Shown: one piece after another, positions 7,001-8,722 of the stretch
Layout of the letters: every line of letters begins with the position of its first letter
How positions within the stretch are numbered: position 1 is the stretch's first letter
NCBI GenBank assembly: GCA_041485125.1
Contig: JBGPIT010000215.1
Coordinates: 1-8,722 of the forward strand
From: JBGPIT01 sp041485125
GTDB lineage: Bacteria > Desulfobacterota > Binatia > UTPRO1
Direction of reading: 5' to 3'
DNA: 8,722 nucleotides
Notes under the pieces: model-generated
What the model saw: only the letters and a program-made list of their open reading frames with translations
The model's database searches: none
Told to the model about the DNA's origin: nothing
Translations under genes and position numbers: made by a program

Positions 7001-7301
7001 CCGCGAGGCCAAGGTCGCCGGGCGCTGGCTGCCGACGGAGGTGCGTAGCGAGCACGACGTCGAGGGCTACGTCGCGCAGATCACCTACGAGCACTGGCCG
7101 CTCGCCAAAGCCCCATCGGCCGATCTTTATCGCCCGGACGTCACCCAGGAGAAGTTCCTGCCGCGATTGGAGCGTCTGCTCACGGAGGCCGGCCTCGGCA
7201 AACGCATCCGCAAGGAGATCGAGACGGCGAACGAGGTGGTGCGCCGAAGCCAGGAGCCCATCGGCGGAACGCCGAAAGCGGCCGAGAGCCCCGCGCCTTG
7301 A
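4011..7301 (+). CDS. RND/MMPL-family permease fused to a LolA-like outer-membrane lipoprotein-sorting domain
   Basis: A 1096-residue fusion. Part one (about 1-766) is an RND superfamily permease of the MMPL/HAE-3 kind, which move lipids or hydrophobic molecules using the proton gradient. TM1 is at about 29-48, followed by a periplasmic loop of about 180 residues and TM2-TM6 at 232-386. TM7 is at 413-432, followed by a second similar loop and TM8-TM12 at 617-762. Intramembrane acidic residues in the expected places are D300 (AIADEVHLLER) and D681 (GVGVDFAIHLVERY). Part two (about 800-1045) resembles the LolA-like outer membrane lipoprotein-sorting family (PF17131 type): KAFRGDARIVRMHIRTRYRE, DETWLLYVFSEPG, GTWLYLRSLDTFRKIE and an ITYEHWPL strand. 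A signal-peptide-like segment at 758-787 joins them. In related genomes the two are, to my memory, usually separate neighbouring genes. The start is uncertain: TTG 4011 is the only ATG/GTG/TTG before TM1, but it lies in the terminator, and a GAGAGGA at 4018-4024 is downstream of it. Substrate unknown. Confidence 0.9.
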   Translation: MFREDNVVVDDTRRSPVRTLIRHVVGHPRLWLWMVGLATVGVAAGLVRLELRTGGSTLHPPGARVVVDSEADALRFQDPRQIILLVSSRPGGAPVASADGFRFLKRLLRELRALPAANAAGILSLPGLSRSVDSSAGIVLGTFLDDVPDDGPAFDSLLSEVRGKRLADGLLLSRDGRYAAFYVPLVADRPVAALIDELETWRDEHQREPFELELTGPEVAEATLGRMVLRDLAVFVPVMVVVIATLLWLAVGNIGGVVMPLGEALLVMLWMLGLMGWTGCPVTLVTTILPVVLMAMAIADEVHLLERIQALAPAGTEPLHETVVTAMVELARPIAATSITTALGFLSFLSATMSPLRQFGLFAAFGIMFAMVLSFVWVPALIVALPRRWFVARARRRGPHHELAFARWAARHPGLALATGIALVVLAVPGIMRLRVQDSWIDNFAPDAPLVRTERDYNDAFWGSYRFDVVLDAAPEFFYTPDGAAFIEDFERLAATAPHVSGVLTYLDPLEEVAGALGASGPLSKRSWVELADATTLVEMSEDRLQLRALLTEGGEAARVRLFVRNADYQRTVELEDYLDRVVPPLAARYAAAYHYSGDLPVALAVVDSIVVNQLRSVGWAFLTNALALVLFFARGRDAFICMVPICAADALLFGGMGYAGMPLGIATTMFASLTAGVGVDFAIHLVERYRRERQSGSEHTTALVDTIEKSGRALGWNAVALAAGFLVLNLSSLKPNHSLGILLASAMIACYAATFVMLPKLLRLLRPAVMLLLLAACALAPAGAGAATASPCRSVEPDPAAAELMVKLEKAFRGDARIVRMHIRTRYREQHPLHDYAEKNPIEKTLWGVSNGNPDETWLLYVFSEPGRLAGTTLLLQDFADPRKADGTWLYLRSLDTFRKIETGGQRVMVPGTALTYDDARGFIPAEKYVFAFMPAEKRQAENDEALVLACPRDDQIREAVGYDSLRVVIDKTKSVVRHIAYDDLGGKPLKSYTLVREAKVAGRWLPTEVRSEHDVEGYVAQITYEHWPLAKAPSADLYRPDVTQEKFLPRLERLLTEAGLGKRIRKEIETANEVVRRSQEPIGGTPKAAESPAP
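6282..6371 (+). other. Signal-peptide-like junction between permease and LolA-like domain
   Basis: Residues 758-787 of the fusion read as a complete export signal: M758, then K761, R764 and R767 in the n-region, a hydrophobic core AVMLLLLAACALA, and an AGA-type cleavage site at 785-787. A lipobox-like L775-A776-A777-C778 is also present. No Shine-Dalgarno precedes the ATG at 6282, so separate initiation is not supported. As a 13th membrane segment it would place the following domain in the periplasm. Confidence 0.6.
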
Positions 7302-7416
7302 GCCACCATTTCGACCGGCGCAGGCCGCGCTCGTAACGTCGGAGGGTGCCCCCGAGAGATCAGCCGAGCGACGGTCCCCGAGTCTTTTGGTGCGTTGAAG
7401 CTCGCGCGACCCAGCC

Positions 7417-8722
7417 CTACTTGAGCTTGACGTCCACCAGAATCGGCCCGCCGAGTGGGCCGCCCGCTTGCTTCGCGCCGCAACCCTTCTCGGCGATCTT
7501 CCCGTTCGGGAACGGATCCTTCACGGGAGGATCGACGACGCGGGGACACGTGTCGTCGAGCGCGTGGGCGTCGGCGTCGCCGAGCGACGTCTCGTCGACG
7601 GTCGCGGTCAGGCTGAAGTCCGCGTGGCCGGCGCCCGCGGCGGAATCGTTCATGCATTCGATGATGACGTCGAAGACGACGGTCAGCTTCGCTTTCGACT
7701 TGAGCGTGCGCGGCAGCGGCTTCTGCGGCTTGCCGGAATGCAGCGCCACCGTTGCGTCGGGGCAGGCGCCGAGCGAGTGCGCCTGGAGCGTGACGAGCCG
7801 CGCGAGCGTCGCGACGTCGTCGATCGTCTGCGGATTCGGGCTCCGATTCTGGACCTCGACTTTGACCAGGCTCCGGATGGCCGGATGCTTCGCGCTGAGC
7901 GTGACTTTCGCCGACGGTACCACCTTCGTCACCGCGAGGTCGTGCGGGCCGCAGTTGCCGAGCGTGACCGGCTGGCTCGCCGGCGCGGGTGAAGCCTCGA
8001 CGTTCCCGGCGCGATCGGTGACGACGCTCCGAAACGCGTAACTCTTACCCCACTTGCCGTGGTACGTGGCGCTCGTCGCCGCCGTGGTGAGCCACGGCGT
8101 GAACGGCCCGCCGTCTTCCGCGCCGGAGAGCGCGAAGGCGCCGACGCCCGACCCGACGTCGCTGCCGGACCAACTGACATCGAGATCGCGCGAGCAGGCA
8201 CCGACCGCCGTCACCGACGTGATGTGGCTCGTCGGCGGCGTGACGTCGATCGTGTTGACCCATACCGGCGTGTCGATCGGATCGTTGGTATCGAAGACGA
8301 TGCGCGCCTGGTTGGCGATCCGCGTACTCGTCGCGAGGCTTCCCTTCGGTGCGACGGTGAAGACCACGTGACCGTCGCCCTCGGGCGGCTTGACGTTGGG
8401 CGGGAGGAAGCCCGCGAGCGGGTCGGTCGGCGGCTGCATCGTCGCCGGGTCGAGCGAGGTGAAACGCCAGGTGGCGATGCCGGTCATCGAGTCGAGCTTG
8501 GCGACGATGCGCACGAGCAGGTCGTTCGCGGGGCGGAGATCGACGTCCGCGGTGAAGTCGGTCGATCCCGGCGGCGGAAGCACCTGGTGCGCGCCGAAGT
8601 CGATCGGCCCGAGGCTGAAGCTCGCGAGATCGACGGAGTTCGGGTCGAGCTGGTCGGTAACGACAACCTCCGCCGCGGGCGCCGTTGCGCTCGGCTCGTT
8701 CTCGAACTCGATCACGTAGCGG
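7417..8722 (-). CDS. C-terminal part of a large secreted/surface protein (DUF7619-like and Fn3/Ig-like domains), cut by the window edge
   Basis: The frame runs off the right edge (first full codon 8721-8719), so the GTG at 8715 should not be taken as the start; 434 residues are visible, ending in TAG at 7419-7417. Numbering from the GTG codon, residues 1-157 (YVIEFENEPSATAPA..., VTDQLDPN, LAGFLPPN, ARIVFDTNDPIDTP, WVNTIDV) match the DUF7619-type domain seen near the ends of large surface proteins. Residues 158-250 form an Ig/Fn3-like beta domain with WSGSDVGSGV, DGGPFTPW and the VVTDRAGNVEAS strand typical of these repeats. Residues 257-432 form a further module: HDLAVTKVV, VEVQNRSPNPQTIDD, a long KSKAKLTVVFDV strand, paired cysteines and a final KGCGAKQ...VDVKLK. 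I recall this tail from Binatota-like genomes, function unknown. The missing N-terminal part probably carries the signal peptide and more repeats. It is convergent with the transporter gene; no T-tailed terminator is visible in the 115-base gap. Confidence 0.85.
   Translation of the reverse strand, partial: RYVIEFENEPSATAPAAEVVVTDQLDPNSVDLASFSLGPIDFGAHQVLPPPGSTDFTADVDLRPANDLLVRIVAKLDSMTGIATWRFTSLDPATMQPPTDPLAGFLPPNVKPPEGDGHVVFTVAPKGSLATSTRIANQARIVFDTNDPIDTPVWVNTIDVTPPTSHITSVTAVGACSRDLDVSWSGSDVGSGVGAFALSGAEDGGPFTPWLTTAATSATYHGKWGKSYAFRSVVTDRAGNVEASPAPASQPVTLGNCGPHDLAVTKVVPSAKVTLSAKHPAIRSLVKVEVQNRSPNPQTIDDVATLARLVTLQAHSLGACPDATVALHSGKPQKPLPRTLKSKAKLTVVFDVIIECMNDSAAGAGHADFSLTATVDETSLGDADAHALDDTCPRVVDPPVKDPFPNGKIAEKGCGAKQAGGPLGGPILVDVKLK

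Noticed and set aside
4749..7094. 781-codon open frame on the minus strand inside the transporter
   Set aside because: Antisense of a gene with clear TM segments and RND motifs; its composition (Arg/Glu/His-rich, no hydrophobic segments or motifs) is that of a shadow.
6282..7301. A separate LolA-like gene starting at ATG 6282
   Set aside because: The reading frame is continuous from the permease and no Shine-Dalgarno precedes 6282; kept as an alternative within the fusion finding only.
7302..7416. Terminator between the convergent genes
   Set aside because: No stem with a T-tract on either strand; the similar GGTGCCCCCGAG and GGTCCCCGAG strings are short direct, not inverted, repeats.

Overview
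The window is high-GC bacterial DNA with four protein-coding genes: three on the + strand and one on the - strand that enters from the right edge. Every product carries export or membrane signals, or modules typical of secreted proteins. There are no RNA genes, CRISPR arrays or insertion sequences that I can recognise. From memory, several domain types here recur in large modular secreted proteins of uncultured deltaproteobacteria-like lineages, especially Candidatus Binatota. These are the WKW...KGKG-type C-terminal module of gene 1, the paired C-[FY]-K-x-K...C-x-P-A-x-K module of gene 2, and the HDLAV...CGAK-type tail of gene 4. That taxonomic assignment is inference and cannot be proven from the window.

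Layout. 1-457: long leader or intergenic region with no convincing gene. 458-2656: a 732-residue exported mosaic protein with a 20-cysteine helical region, a myxobacterial-type Cys repeat, thrombospondin type-3-like calcium repeats, two carboxypeptidase-regulatory-like beta domains and a lineage-type C-terminal module. 2657-2870: intergenic region with a strong hairpin and a possible promoter. 2871-3923: a 350-residue exported protein of unknown function with a duplicated Cys module at its C terminus. 3974-4020: a very strong Rho-independent terminator. 4011-7301: a 1096-residue RND/MMPL-type permease fused to a LolA-like periplasmic domain. 7302-7416: short gap between convergent genes. 7417-8722 (- strand): the C-terminal 434 residues of a larger surface or secreted protein.

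How the genes may work together. The RND-LolA fusion is probably an envelope lipid or lipoprotein trafficking machine. The other three look like secreted or surface structural proteins. Nothing in the sequence proves a shared pathway. The terminator between genes 2 and 3 argues that the transporter is transcribed separately.

The most interesting signals are two. In gene 1, all 20 cysteines of the mature N-terminal region fall into spacing patterns that are mirror images of each other. This predicts antiparallel helical hairpins stapled by ladders of disulfides. In gene 3, a signal-peptide-like segment joins a 12-TM permease to a LolA-like domain, placing that domain in the periplasm. The start of gene 3 is also odd, because its only usable start codon sits inside the terminator of the previous gene.
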